The translations under genes and the position numbers were made by a program. A stretch of 64,000 bases of DNA, taken from the NCBI RefSeq assembly GCF_024806495.1, contig NZ_JANUFF010000001.1:738315-802314 (forward strand), written 5' to 3'. The stretch's first letter is position 1. Each line of letters opens with the position of its first letter. This stretch comes from Chryseobacterium sp. JUb7. GTDB lineage: Bacteria; Bacteroidota; Bacteroidia; Flavobacteriales; Weeksellaceae. This document shows positions 1 to 8,722 of the stretch, in pieces. Under the pieces are notes generated by a model. That model saw nothing but the letters and a program-made list of their open reading frames with translations. It made no database searches and was not told the origin of the DNA.

Positions 1-1638
1 CAACCATGAAGCACCAATTCCTCCATTAAGAGTTGCATTGATATCTTTTCCGAAAGCAGAACTTTCATCTCTTCTTATTGTTGCAGAAAGAAAATATTTT
101 TTATTAAAATCATAATTCAACTGTGAAAAAAAGCTTCTCCCACTGTTTTCTTCAGTAAGAGCTTTGAAAATCGGAGTATTAATAGAATTCCACGGTAACT
201 GATAATTTGCAAAGTCTTCAAAATTGGTTCCTATGTTAACCTCTTTATAATCTTTGTTATGACGTAATTCCATACCTATCAAAATATCCGCATGATGTTT
301 TTTAAGAAAATCTTTTTCATAATAAAGATGTGTACTCCAATTCCATTTTTTACTGTCAGAAGTATTTATTCTGCTTTTTCCAAAATTTTTACCCGTTATT
401 CCACTTTCATTAAGTCCTGACTTCCAGTTTACATTATTTTTATAGGATAGATCAGCACCAAATAAACTACTTACTTTTAACCCCTTAGCCAGCTCATAGC
501 TTACGTTTAAGCTTGAAATTAAAGAATTATTTTTAACATTACTTATATTTTGGGTAGTCGCCTGAAGTGGATTGGGGTTACCATTAAAACCACTGGATGC
601 ATAACTTCCATCATCATTATATATTTTATTAACAGGAGCCAGTATGAAATTAAAATATGTATTAGGCTGATCTTTTTCAAAGTTATTATAAGCTGTATAC
701 AGACTGATTTTTAATTTCTTGTAATCAAATCCTACACTTGCATCAATTCCTTTTTTTTCTAAAGAATTAAGAACTTTTGATTCATTATTTTTGGAATAAT
801 CCAAACCTACTCTGTAGGTAAAATATTTATTTCCTCCACTTGTTGTAAAATTGGTCCTGGAAAAGTCTCCGTTACCATTCATCACTTCAAACCAGTTGAC
901 ATCTGTTCCATTCCATGGATATCCGGAGCTGCTTGCATTATTATTTTTCAAATAATCATTATAGAGCTGAGCATATTGCTGACCATTCAGATATTTTACT
1001 TTATTGATACTCTGAGACACTCCATATTGTGTAGAAAAAGAGTAAGTCGCTTTTCCTTTTCGTCCTTTTTTTGTTGTAATCAAAATGACTCCATTAGCAG
1101 CTTCTGCTCCATACAACGCAACTGCTGCTGCATCTTTTAAAATATTGATGCTTTCAATATTATCAGAATTAAATCTTGCCAATGGATTGATATTTAATTC
1201 AGAATTAGCTTCCGAGCCATCAAAATAGGCTTGATCAAAACCATTATCTTCCCTTATGATCACACCATCTACGATGATTAACGGTTGTGTAGACGTACCA
1301 AAATTTCCATTAATAGGCACCAGTGATCCTAATCCCCTGATATTAATGCTTACAGGTTTTCCCAATTCAGAATTATTTACAATCTGAACCCCCGGTGCCA
1401 GACCCGCGATCATTTTGTCAATACTTTCAAAAGGCTGACTCGTGCTGATATCTTTATCGGTGAGAGTCACAATGGAACCTACTACCTCTTCTTTCAGTTT
1501 TTTGGTTCCGTAAGAAGAAGTGACAACCACCTCTTCAATCGATTGCACGTCTATAGAATCTTTTTTTTCTGACGAGGTCTGTGCATGTATAGAAACAGCT
1601 CCACAAACCATCAGAATGCTTGCAACGAATTTCTTCAT
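1..1638 (-). CDS. SusC/RagA-family TonB-dependent receptor (3' end cut by the window)
   Basis: This open frame runs off the left edge; its ATG is at 1636-1638 and 546 codons are visible. The product starts with a signal peptide ending in HAQ, followed at once by a TonB-box-like segment (EEVVVTSSYG). The plug domain carries a close match to the SusC signature (LKDAAAVALYGAEAANGV, then ITTKKG). Such proteins are outer-membrane barrels that import glycans, peptides or other large ligands using TonB energy, usually with a SusD lipoprotein. Unlike the SusC at 44616-47945 it has no carboxypeptidase-like domain between signal peptide and plug. A SusD partner, if present, would lie outside the window. 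The family is certain; the substrate is unknown. Confidence 0.9.
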   Translation of the reverse strand, partial: MKKFVASILMVCGAVSIHAQTSSEKKDSIDVQSIEEVVVTSSYGTKKLKEEVVGSIVTLTDKDISTSQPFESIDKMIAGLAPGVQIVNNSELGKPVSINIRGLGSLVPINGNFGTSTQPLIIVDGVIIREDNGFDQAYFDGSEANSELNINPLARFNSDNIESINILKDAAAVALYGAEAANGVILITTKKGRKGKATYSFSTQYGVSQSINKVKYLNGQQYAQLYNDYLKNNNASSSGYPWNGTDVNWFEVMNGNGDFSRTNFTTSGGNKYFTYRVGLDYSKNNESKVLNSLEKKGIDASVGFDYKKLKISLYTAYNNFEKDQPNTYFNFILAPVNKIYNDDGSYASSGFNGNPNPLQATTQNISNVKNNSLISSLNVSYELAKGLKVSSLFGADLSYKNNVNWKSGLNESGITGKNFGKSRINTSDSKKWNWSTHLYYEKDFLKKHHADILIGMELRHNKDYKEVNIGTNFEDFANYQLPWNSINTPIFKALTEENSGRSFFSQLNYDFNKKYFLSATIRRDESSAFGKDINATLNGGIGASWL

Positions 1639-1965
1639 TTATCGGAATATAAATTTTGGATATAGATTAATTAAAGAACTGATGGTTTTTAACGGAAAAA
1701 TGATCTGCAAAAACAATTGTAAAATCGCGATGGTAGGAAAAGAATATCTGCCTCATAAAAACCTCTTTAATTAGAATTAATAAAAATAATTGCAAAAATA
1801 ATCATTATAATTAATTAACGCCTGTTTTAAACCCATAAAAATATCAAATACTTAAAAAACTATATCTTTAAATAATAAAAAAAATAATATCTATTTCATG
1901 ATCCCGGTCATATCTTCAAAATTCTGAAAACAGTATTTTTATTTAATCATTTATTATCTATCATA
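1639..1965. other. Divergent intergenic region
   Basis: About 330 AT-rich bases lie between the SusC-like receptor (minus) and an unknown gene (plus). They must hold promoters for both, but I found no clean TAnnTTTG box with a spaced TTG. The short open frames here have no credible features. Confidence 0.4.
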
Positions 1966-2574
1966 ATGAAAGCAAAGCAAATTTCCGGTATACCCGAACA
2001 AAAAAAAGGAGGCTTTCATGATACCGAAAGTCGGCATTATTTTGATAGTCCCTTTCTTGCCCGGCAGCATTTTGAGATCCTGAAAAAAAGATTTTTCTCT
2101 ATAAATCAATGGCAAAATTTCTGTAGTGATCAATTAGCTGATTTCAAATTATTTAATGATTGTGGCACCGCTATAAACGATATTCCACAAATAGGAAATT
2201 TTATCCGTATTGATATTCCCGGTCCGGGAAATACTGAAGCTAAAGGATATGATTGGGTAAAAATTATCTGTATTAAAAAAGAAAATACCGATATTTCCGA
2301 AACCATACTCATCAACTGTAGTCCTTCTTCCTCTCCTCAGGATAAAAATACACACATTGCCCATTTCTATTCTTCAGAGGCAACGTCTACGTTTATGATT
2401 TCTTGGGAACATAATCTTATAAAAACTGCTGTTTACGGAAGAAATGAAACTCCTAATTTTAATACCGACTTTTTTAATAAAATCAGAAGTTTATTAATAG
2501 CAATCGGAGGAATAGTGGGTGTTGCAAAAATTCAATGGAAATGCCTGACCGACGGATTATTAAAATTTAAATAA
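1966..2574 (+). CDS. Conserved-looking protein of unknown function (202 aa)
   Basis: The frame starts at an ATG in an A-rich context typical of Bacteroidota and encodes 202 residues with no signal peptide. I do not recognise the family. The N-terminal half is polar with many aromatic residues (HYFDSPFLARQHF). The centre has a proline/glycine-rich turn (IDIPGPGN) followed by a DWVKI strand. Near the C-terminus is a short hydrophobic stretch (LLIAIGGIVGVAKIQW). It is probably a soluble cytoplasmic protein. No neighbour gives its role: the next gene is 324 bases downstream. Codon usage resembles that of the flanking genes. Confidence 0.7.
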   Translation: MKAKQISGIPEQKKGGFHDTESRHYFDSPFLARQHFEILKKRFFSINQWQNFCSDQLADFKLFNDCGTAINDIPQIGNFIRIDIPGPGNTEAKGYDWVKIICIKKENTDISETILINCSPSSSPQDKNTHIAHFYSSEATSTFMISWEHNLIKTAVYGRNETPNFNTDFFNKIRSLLIAIGGIVGVAKIQWKCLTDGLLKFK

Positions 2575-2898
2575 AGACGCTTCAGTTTATATCCTTACCC
2601 CAGAATAGAATTAATCATTATATTTTTTGTCAAAAAAACGTTAATTAAATTAATCTAGACTAAATTTAAATTAGACTATCATCTTAAAATTACGTATAAA
2701 TACTGAAATTACCGCAGTTTCATCTGTCTAATTTTGATGTAAATAAAAACTGATACGTATGATTAAGAAAACGACCGAATACGCTATTCCAGGCTAGTTA
2801 CCCAGAATAATTACGAGTTGATTTTTATCCGTCTTTCATTCAACGGACATGATCAGCATGCACTTTCTTAAACACCGATAGACAAAACCTTAAATTTA
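2575..2898 (+). promoter_or_regulatory. Intergenic region with a TAnnTTTG box at 2729-2736
   Basis: TAATTTTG at 2729-2736 is an exact match to the Bacteroidota -7 consensus. No TTG lies at the usual -33 distance. If used, it gives a leader of about 155 bases before the gene at 2899. A 12-codon ATG frame (2759-2797) falls inside that leader but has nothing to support it. Confidence 0.4.
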
Positions 2899-3135
2899 AT
2901 GAAAATGATTACTAACAAAATCTTCAACGTTGATGATTATTATTTTGACATTTTTAGGTCGATTTCAGAATCCCTCACCGGATTTTCAGTAAACGAACTA
3001 CAATCTACAGCTTTGACAGAGACCTATTACGAACATATTTCAGGTCAGATTGAAATCGCAACTTTCATTGAATTTCTAAAGCCGTTGGATTCTCAATACA
3101 ATGCAGGACCAACTTTTCAATATCCTACTTATTAA
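2899..3135 (+). CDS. Small protein resembling sugar dehydrogenase small subunits
   Basis: This gene encodes 78 residues. The segment SESLTGFSVNELQSTALTE recalls the LTGF motif near the start of small subunits of FAD-dependent membrane sugar dehydrogenases (D-sorbitol dehydrogenase-like family). Those proteins normally carry a Tat signal, and this one has none. The next gene starts 22 bases downstream, so the two are almost surely co-transcribed and may form a complex. The match rests on a short motif recalled from memory, so the family call is weak. It could equally be an unrelated helical partner of the 522-residue protein. Confidence 0.55.
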   Translation: MKMITNKIFNVDDYYFDIFRSISESLTGFSVNELQSTALTETYYEHISGQIEIATFIEFLKPLDSQYNAGPTFQYPTY

Positions 3136-3157
3136 TAATCATAAAAAACAATAGACC

Positions 3158-4726
3158 ATGTTAAAAAGAAAAAAGGAAAGTTTTGAAAAAGGAAGCCAAC
3201 TTTTAAAAACTTCAGCACCGGCACAAGAACAGAAAGGTTATCTTGCTAATCTTATGGACGGTTACTCAAAATTACTTATCGATGATCCGGTAAGACCTTT
3301 CAGCGAAGAAAATTTACAGGAAATAGCCAATAATGTTGATTATGGCATTCTTGCCGCACTGAATGGCACATGGGTAAGCTACAATGCCAATTATAATCAA
3401 AACATAGAAAGACCCTCACTGGGAAGTGGAATCCACACGACTATTATGCCTTCTCCGGGTACCAATCCGAGTACCATTCCCGGTAAATTCAGTTTTGACA
3501 GTGAAGAGTATATTGAAAAACTGACATTCGAAGTTGTTCCCGGCGGTGTCCGTAATCGTGGTGGTGCTACCGAATTATTTTGTGGTGCCATAAAATATGA
3601 TCAAACCATTAAAAGCGTAAACAAAGTAGAAGGAAATCCTGAATTACAATATGCGGGCATCCACGAAGAAAACGGGATGTATCTTTGGTTAAGCGATGTT
3701 TACAATTATGCTGCTACTGAAGAAACGATTAAAAAAGACCGCGGAATTCATGCTTTCTCTGAAGAAGATTATAAAAACTACGGATACACAGGAGAATACA
3801 GAAACGAGCCGCTGGTTGAAGTAAAAAATGAAAACGGCAATTCTTCATACATCCTTTTAAGCGATTTAAAAGAGGGTCAGAAATATTATGAAATCATTCC
3901 AGCACAGGAAATCAAGCCTATGGATGGAATTACCGGACCTTATTTTATCCCAGATTATTCGATCTCAAGAAGTGGAGTTATTCCTCACGGAAGTACAATT
4001 ACCCTGCTGGGAGATATTACACCCGAAAGTATAAATAATAAAGTATATTACCTTAGAAACGGCGCTCCACAGTTCCCTACCGGCAATAAAACTTGGGATC
4101 CTCCTCATCTGGCTATCTCACCAACAATGGGTGGCGCAGGAGCAAGTGTTACAGATCCTATCAATCTTGACGAACCCGCACCAGCCTGGGTTCATGAAAC
4201 ACTGACTGATAAAAACGATCCGGGATCTAATAAAATCTATACCCAGCGAATACTTGCTGATGACCTGTATCCTTATTCTGTACGTCCTGATATGCGACTA
4301 AGAGATACTTTGAGCGGACAAAAAGTTGATAATTATGTTCTTGTTAAATTATCATCAAAAAAGAAAACCGGGGCACAGGGAGGAATTTTGAATGTTCCCT
4401 TTGTTAACCGTTTTGTTCCCACTGTTGAAGTGGATTTCAGTCTATGGATTGAAACAGTGATCGAAGACGGAAAAGAAATTCTTCAGCTTCAATATGAACA
4501 AATTATATTCTTTGAATTCGATTTCGGAAATGACGGTGGTACTACAAGCTGGCCTCACATCCAGGTCAACACCCTTCGTAAAATCGAGGATATTCCTGCA
4601 GATCAAAGAAAAGTGATTGAAGAACAGTTCTTCAATGCTCCTACGGGAATGAGCTTAACAACTTCTTCGTCGCTGGCTGTTGAAAGTGTAAATCCACCTC
4701 CAGGATGCCCTTATCATAAAGGCTAA
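3158..4726 (+). CDS. Large soluble protein, possibly of a heme-binding/peroxidase-like family
   Basis: The 522-residue product has no signal peptide. Its layout resembles a family I recall as annotated heme-binding or 'FMP-type' peroxidase. It has an N-terminal NGTWVSYN segment, a GIHEENGMYLWL strand, a SGVIPHGSTITLLG segment, and a C-terminal IETV..LQLQYEQIIFF then TTSWPHIQVNTLRK. I cannot confirm activity. The last residues read PPPGCPYHKG, placing one cysteine next to proline, tyrosine and histidine at the very C-terminus, which could be a metal or heme ligand. It is coupled to the small upstream gene. Conserved tryptophan and histidine in the SWPH segment could be functional. The gene is certain; the enzyme class is a guess. 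Confidence 0.75.
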   Translation: MLKRKKESFEKGSQLLKTSAPAQEQKGYLANLMDGYSKLLIDDPVRPFSEENLQEIANNVDYGILAALNGTWVSYNANYNQNIERPSLGSGIHTTIMPSPGTNPSTIPGKFSFDSEEYIEKLTFEVVPGGVRNRGGATELFCGAIKYDQTIKSVNKVEGNPELQYAGIHEENGMYLWLSDVYNYAATEETIKKDRGIHAFSEEDYKNYGYTGEYRNEPLVEVKNENGNSSYILLSDLKEGQKYYEIIPAQEIKPMDGITGPYFIPDYSISRSGVIPHGSTITLLGDITPESINNKVYYLRNGAPQFPTGNKTWDPPHLAISPTMGGAGASVTDPINLDEPAPAWVHETLTDKNDPGSNKIYTQRILADDLYPYSVRPDMRLRDTLSGQKVDNYVLVKLSSKKKTGAQGGILNVPFVNRFVPTVEVDFSLWIETVIEDGKEILQLQYEQIIFFEFDFGNDGGTTSWPHIQVNTLRKIEDIPADQRKVIEEQFFNAPTGMSLTTSSSLAVESVNPPPGCPYHKG

Positions 4727-4910
4727 AATACATCATGATTCAACCTTATAGGGTTTGAGATCAAAAAATGAAAAATATAATTACCGTGAAAATCAATTAT
4801 CTTCCATACACAAGGGTTCAGATTACGATTCTATTAATCAACCTTATTTAATATTGAAGTTGCTTTTCAGTAGACCGAAAAAAGAAACGGATAAGTTTTA
4901 TTTTAAAATT

Positions 4911-4946
4911 AAAACTCCTTCAGATTTAAGGATTTGAAGGAGTTTT
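4911..4946. terminator. Bidirectional intrinsic terminator
   Basis: A perfect 12-bp stem (4911-4922 with 4935-4946) has a 12-base loop, A-rich on the left and T-rich on the right. It sits between the convergent genes at 3158-4726 and 4953-6761 and can serve both. Confidence 0.85.
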
Positions 4947-4952
4947 TAGTAT

Positions 4953-6761
4953 TTATTTTTCCACGATTGGAATTTCAATTTCCGACAGCATCATTTTATA
5001 CTTCTGAAGCTGACTGTTAATCGTGTTTAATTCTTGTTTAAAAAAGCCTGAATCCACAAAAAGATCTTCGTAGTAACTCACTCCCTTAAAAAGGTTTTCT
5101 TTAAAGGTGTTCCACTTTTTATACTGCGAATTGGTGATCGTGTCTGAAAAATTGATAATCTCTTTCTTCAGATGATCCACATACATTTTTAGTTCGTTGA
5201 TAAACATGTTCGGGCGATTATTTTCAGGAAGAATGTTTGTATTACCATAAATATGTTTCACCATTTGAGAAAGAGAAACTTCTTTGTCAAAAAAAGCGAG
5301 ATTAGGTCCCGGACAAATCACAACGCCCTGTTTTTCACCTTTTATTTCAAGATTCTGCTCCATATACGCGGCATTCACCAAACCTACACAAAGACAGGCT
5401 TTTTCTGTTATTGCTTTTTTTCTTTTTTCAAACTGTTCCGGATTCAAATATTCTTTTTCAGACTCCAGATTACCAAGTTTAATATCCTGATATTTTTTGG
5501 ATGCCGTACAAATTCCTTCGGGGGAAAATTCTTTACTTAATGCCAGCAGTTTTTTAGGACACGAACTGCCATATCGGTTTTTATGGTTATTATTTTGTCT
5601 GAAAATTTCATTTGATGTTCCCTTTACAGTATTAAAAGGAACTCCTAAAGGCGAAATATTGCTTAAATAAAAATCTTTTTCTTTTGACCGCACAAGCAAT
5701 TCCCGCGTTGCATGATCTACAGAAGTAGCTTCCGGAACCAGTAAAAACGGAGATCCCCAGCCGACACTGTCTACCTTATAATTTTTCAGCAGAAAATCAT
5801 GCTCTTCAGAGGTTCCTACCCCACCCTGAACCGTAATTTTCATTTCCAGAGGATCCGAAACAGACCATTTACCTTTCTGTTCTAAAGCACCGACCATTAA
5901 AGCGTGTGCAGACTGAATCAATTCCCCTTTTTTCTGCTTAAATTCCTCCATAATAGGTCCAAGCAAAAGACCTTCTGTTGCAAAAGCGTGCCCTCCGCAA
6001 TTCAAACCGGATTCTATCCTGTATTCTGAAACCCAAAGCCCTTTTTTAGCCAAGAAATTCCCCTGAATCATGGCCGACCGGAAATCACTGACTTTCAGAA
6101 TAATTTTCTTTTTTAGGCTTCCGTTTTCGTCTGGAAAAAAATCATCAAATTCTTCAATATAACTGTATAAACGCGGATTCATTCCCGCAGAAAGGACCAG
6201 AGAAGAAGACAGTTTGCTGTTTGCAAAACCACGTAAAGAAGCATGTGCGTCGTTAAAAATAACAGGCAGCTGTTCTTTTTTCTTAAAATTGTCTTTATCA
6301 ACTTTAGTCATAATATTGACATCTATACTCCCAGGAGCAAGATTTTTTTCAATAAAATGTTTAATTGAAGCGGTAAAATTTTCCTTTTGATTCAACAGAT
6401 TCTGTAATCCGTTTTTCAGTTCTGAAGTATTGGGAAGCATCTCCACAAAGCTTTTCAGTGCAGTTTTATTTTTTGCAATCTCCTGTTTGAAGGCTTTAAA
6501 TTTTTCATTGACGATATCGTCTACCATATCCAGATAGGCTGTAATTCTTTTGGCTCGATAATCATCTGTTTTTGTCGAAATACTTCCATAGTGCAAATTG
6601 AATTTTTTACTATAAAAGTTTTTCATTTTCTCTACAATCTCATCATCAATTATAGATACAACGGAAGATATTCCGTATTGTGCCACACGAATAGGACTGT
6701 CTATCGTGTAAGCTAATCCCATCACAGGAATATGGAAATTGTGCAAAGGTTTTTTGATCAT
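4953..6761 (-). CDS. Nitronate-monooxygenase/FabK-like flavoprotein with extra cysteine-rich region (602 aa)
   Basis: The N-terminus (MGLAYTIDSPIRVAQYG, residues 14-30) resembles the first barrel strand of FMN-dependent nitronate monooxygenases and PfaD/FabK-like reductases. NCGGHAF (254-260) matches the EAGGH loop whose histidine is catalytic in that family. VQGGVGTSEEH (311-321) followed by VGWGSPFL matches the phosphate-binding strand. At 602 residues it is far longer than the usual 320-450. It has an insertion after strand 1 (about 45-165) and a C-terminal extension with cysteines 401, 418, 456 and 458 that could bind a metal or Fe-S cluster. It is divergent from the KAS III-like gene at 7048, suggesting a shared lipid or polyketide-like pathway. 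The substrate is unknown. Confidence 0.75.
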   Translation of the reverse strand: MIKKPLHNFHIPVMGLAYTIDSPIRVAQYGISSVVSIIDDEIVEKMKNFYSKKFNLHYGSISTKTDDYRAKRITAYLDMVDDIVNEKFKAFKQEIAKNKTALKSFVEMLPNTSELKNGLQNLLNQKENFTASIKHFIEKNLAPGSIDVNIMTKVDKDNFKKKEQLPVIFNDAHASLRGFANSKLSSSLVLSAGMNPRLYSYIEEFDDFFPDENGSLKKKIILKVSDFRSAMIQGNFLAKKGLWVSEYRIESGLNCGGHAFATEGLLLGPIMEEFKQKKGELIQSAHALMVGALEQKGKWSVSDPLEMKITVQGGVGTSEEHDFLLKNYKVDSVGWGSPFLLVPEATSVDHATRELLVRSKEKDFYLSNISPLGVPFNTVKGTSNEIFRQNNNHKNRYGSSCPKKLLALSKEFSPEGICTASKKYQDIKLGNLESEKEYLNPEQFEKRKKAITEKACLCVGLVNAAYMEQNLEIKGEKQGVVICPGPNLAFFDKEVSLSQMVKHIYGNTNILPENNRPNMFINELKMYVDHLKKEIINFSDTITNSQYKKWNTFKENLFKGVSYYEDLFVDSGFFKQELNTINSQLQKYKMMLSEIEIPIVEK

Positions 6762-7047
6762 TTTTAACGTTTGATTAAAATAATGTTTCCTTCTAAATTC
6801 CCATCAACTAAAATTCACTGCTGTAAAAATATGAGTTTAAATTTAACTATGTGTTAAATAATACATGATTTTATTCAAAATATGCTTAAAATCATTCATT
6901 TAAATTTAAAAATTCTTTTAAGTTAAAACAATTTCACAAACAAACTGTAAATATTTTTTGAGAAACCTGTAATTACTAGGTTTTAATCGTTATATTTACC
7001 GAATTATTCAGCCTACTCAACATAAAAGACTGAAAATCAAAGTTTAG
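6762..7047. promoter_or_regulatory. Shared promoter region of the divergent flavoprotein/KAS pair
   Basis: On the plus strand TATATTTA (6991-6998) matches 7 of 8 positions of the Bacteroidota -7 box, 50 bases before the KAS start. TTTTTTG ends at 6960, about 30 bases upstream, which is too far for a standard -33. No clear box was found on the minus strand. Confidence 0.35.
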
Positions 7048-8106
7048 ATGACAAGCAAAATTACAGGTGTAGGCAACTACATCCCTTCAGAAACCATTAC
7101 CAATTTATTTTTTGATAAACACTTATTTTTAAATGAAGAGGGGATTGCATTAAAAGAAAACAATGCTTCGATTACCAGCAAATTGCAAAAAATTACGGGT
7201 ATTGAAGAAAGAAGATACGCCAGTAACAATCAGGTAACCTCAGATTTGGGATTAATTGCAGCTCAGGCAGCTATAGAGAACTCCGGAATCGATCCTGAAA
7301 CTTTAGATTATATCATATTTGCTCATAATTTCGGTGATGTACGTTTCGGTACCATACAGTCTGATACCGTTCCTAGTCTTGCCTCAAGAGTAAAGCATCT
7401 TTTAAAAATCAAGAACAACTTCTGTGTGGCTTATGATGTATTATTCGGATGTCCGGGATGGATTGAGGGAGTCATACAGGCTAATGCATTCATCAAATCC
7501 GGGATTGCAAAAAAATGTCTGGTCATAGGCGCTGAAACCCTTTCAAGAGTGGTCGATATCCATGACAGAGACAGTATGATTTATGCTGACGGTGCGGGGG
7601 CTGTGATCTTAGAGGCTGCTGATGATGAATCCGGAATACAATCGCATTTATCGGCATCTTATACTTTGAAAGAAAAAGATTTCCTATATTTTGGAAAATC
7701 ATATAACAATGAAAGCTGTCCGGATACGAAATATATCAAAATGGATGGCAGAAAAATATATGAATTTGCTTTGATCCATGTTCCTGAGGCGATGAAAAAA
7801 TGTCTTGATAACAGTGGATACTCCATTAATCAGCTTAATAAAATCATCATCCACCAGGCCAATGAAAAAATGGATGAAGCTATTGTCAACAGGTTTTACC
7901 AGTTATACGACAGTCCGGTTCCTGAACATATCATGCCAATGGTCATCAATAAACTTGGAAACAGCAGTGTCGCTACCATTCCTTCCCTGCTTGCGATGAT
8001 CCTTAAGGACGAACTGCACCAGCATCAGATTGAAAAAAATGATATTGTTTTATTTGCTTCGGTAGGTGCAGGAATGAATATTAATGCCTTTGTTTATAAA
8101 TTTTAA
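7048..8106 (+). CDS. 3-oxoacyl-ACP synthase III family protein (KAS III/FabH-like)
   Basis: This 352-residue thiolase-fold enzyme would condense an acyl starter with malonyl-ACP. All three catalytic residues are visible: Cys135 (VLFGCPGW), His269 (IIIHQANEKM) and Asn305 (LGNSSVAT). The nucleophile context FGCPG and the long N-terminal loop (residues 20-50) differ from housekeeping FabH (typically about 320 residues, ACSG/ACAG). It is therefore more likely a secondary KAS III homologue for a special lipid or natural product. Its divergent neighbour is a flavoprotein of the enoyl-reductase/nitronate-monooxygenase fold, a pairing that fits a small biosynthetic function. No acyl carrier protein lies nearby. 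The family is certain; the pathway is inferred. Confidence 0.9.
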   Translation: MTSKITGVGNYIPSETITNLFFDKHLFLNEEGIALKENNASITSKLQKITGIEERRYASNNQVTSDLGLIAAQAAIENSGIDPETLDYIIFAHNFGDVRFGTIQSDTVPSLASRVKHLLKIKNNFCVAYDVLFGCPGWIEGVIQANAFIKSGIAKKCLVIGAETLSRVVDIHDRDSMIYADGAGAVILEAADDESGIQSHLSASYTLKEKDFLYFGKSYNNESCPDTKYIKMDGRKIYEFALIHVPEAMKKCLDNSGYSINQLNKIIIHQANEKMDEAIVNRFYQLYDSPVPEHIMPMVINKLGNSSVATIPSLLAMILKDELHQHQIEKNDIVLFASVGAGMNINAFVYKF

Positions 8107-8292
8107 AAATAAATTATAAAAAATTTTATACTAAAAATAATTCTTCAAAATAAAGAGAAATCGACTCCTGACATATCTGTTTGGGAGTTTTAGGCTATTA
8201 ATATGAAGGAAAAATGGCATCAATAACTCTGAATATAAATATATTTTTGATAATCAATCATTTAAACTAGCCGTTATCCCGTTTATTTATCG

Positions 8293-8300
8293 TACATTTG
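8293..8300 (+). promoter_or_regulatory. Bacteroidota -7 box (TACATTTG) for the cold-shock block
   Basis: TACATTTG matches TAnnTTTG exactly and is followed by GC, as is common at flavobacterial start sites. No TTG sits at the standard -33 distance. Transcription from here would give a leader of roughly 415 bases before the gene at 8723. Confidence 0.45.
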
Positions 8301-8722
8301 CAAAGCATATATAAACAGGCCTCTGCCTTTGCTATTCTGTAATAGTTTAAAATCCCAATTTTTTCTTTCAGTTTTGCTTTTTCAGCTGCCAATTTTCAAC
8401 CTTATACATTTATAGAATGAATATGAACAACGGCCAACTGAAATTTCAGAATACAAACAGCAAATACAAAGTCTGCATCCTTTTTTAAAAGGAAGGTTAG
8501 TTTCATAACAGAATAGATGAAGACATGTTATGAAAGAATGACACGCCATTGCAAACTCAAACAATTATATTCCGGACTGAATACCATTGTCTCAGTAAAA
8601 GCAAAGTAAATGATAAATTAAAGAATCGTTCATTCTTGATTTAAACATTTATAAAATACACCAATTTTAGATCCTGATAAAAGGATTTAGTCCACAAAAC
8701 CGGAAATCCGGAATAATTTATA
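8301..8722 (+). promoter_or_regulatory. Long structured 5' leader of the cold-shock genes
   Basis: No gene is visible in this stretch. It contains several hairpins on the plus strand: a perfect 10-bp stem (8501-8510 with 8526-8535, 15-base loop), ATCCT/AGGAT (8671-8675, 8682-8686), and CCGG AAAT CCGG at 8701-8711 ending 11 bases before the start codon. Long structured leaders are known on cold-shock mRNAs in other bacteria, where they act as temperature-sensitive switches. That role here is inferred from the position upstream of a DEAD-box-like gene and two cold-shock proteins. Confidence 0.45.

Noticed and set aside
2759..2797. 12-codon ATG frame in the leader before 2899, considered as a leader peptide
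   Set aside because: It has no regulatory residue pattern, no terminator/antiterminator pair and no conservation evidence.
4755..4937. 60-codon plus-strand open frame
   Set aside because: It runs into the terminator hairpin at 4911-4946 and its sequence is low complexity.
5253..5540. 95-codon plus-strand open frame inside the flavoprotein gene
   Set aside because: It is an antisense shadow: the minus-strand protein has recognisable family motifs across the same bases.
8382..8564. 60-codon minus-strand open frame rich in cysteine
   Set aside because: It lies antisense in the cold-shock leader and has no supporting signals; the hairpins explain the region better.
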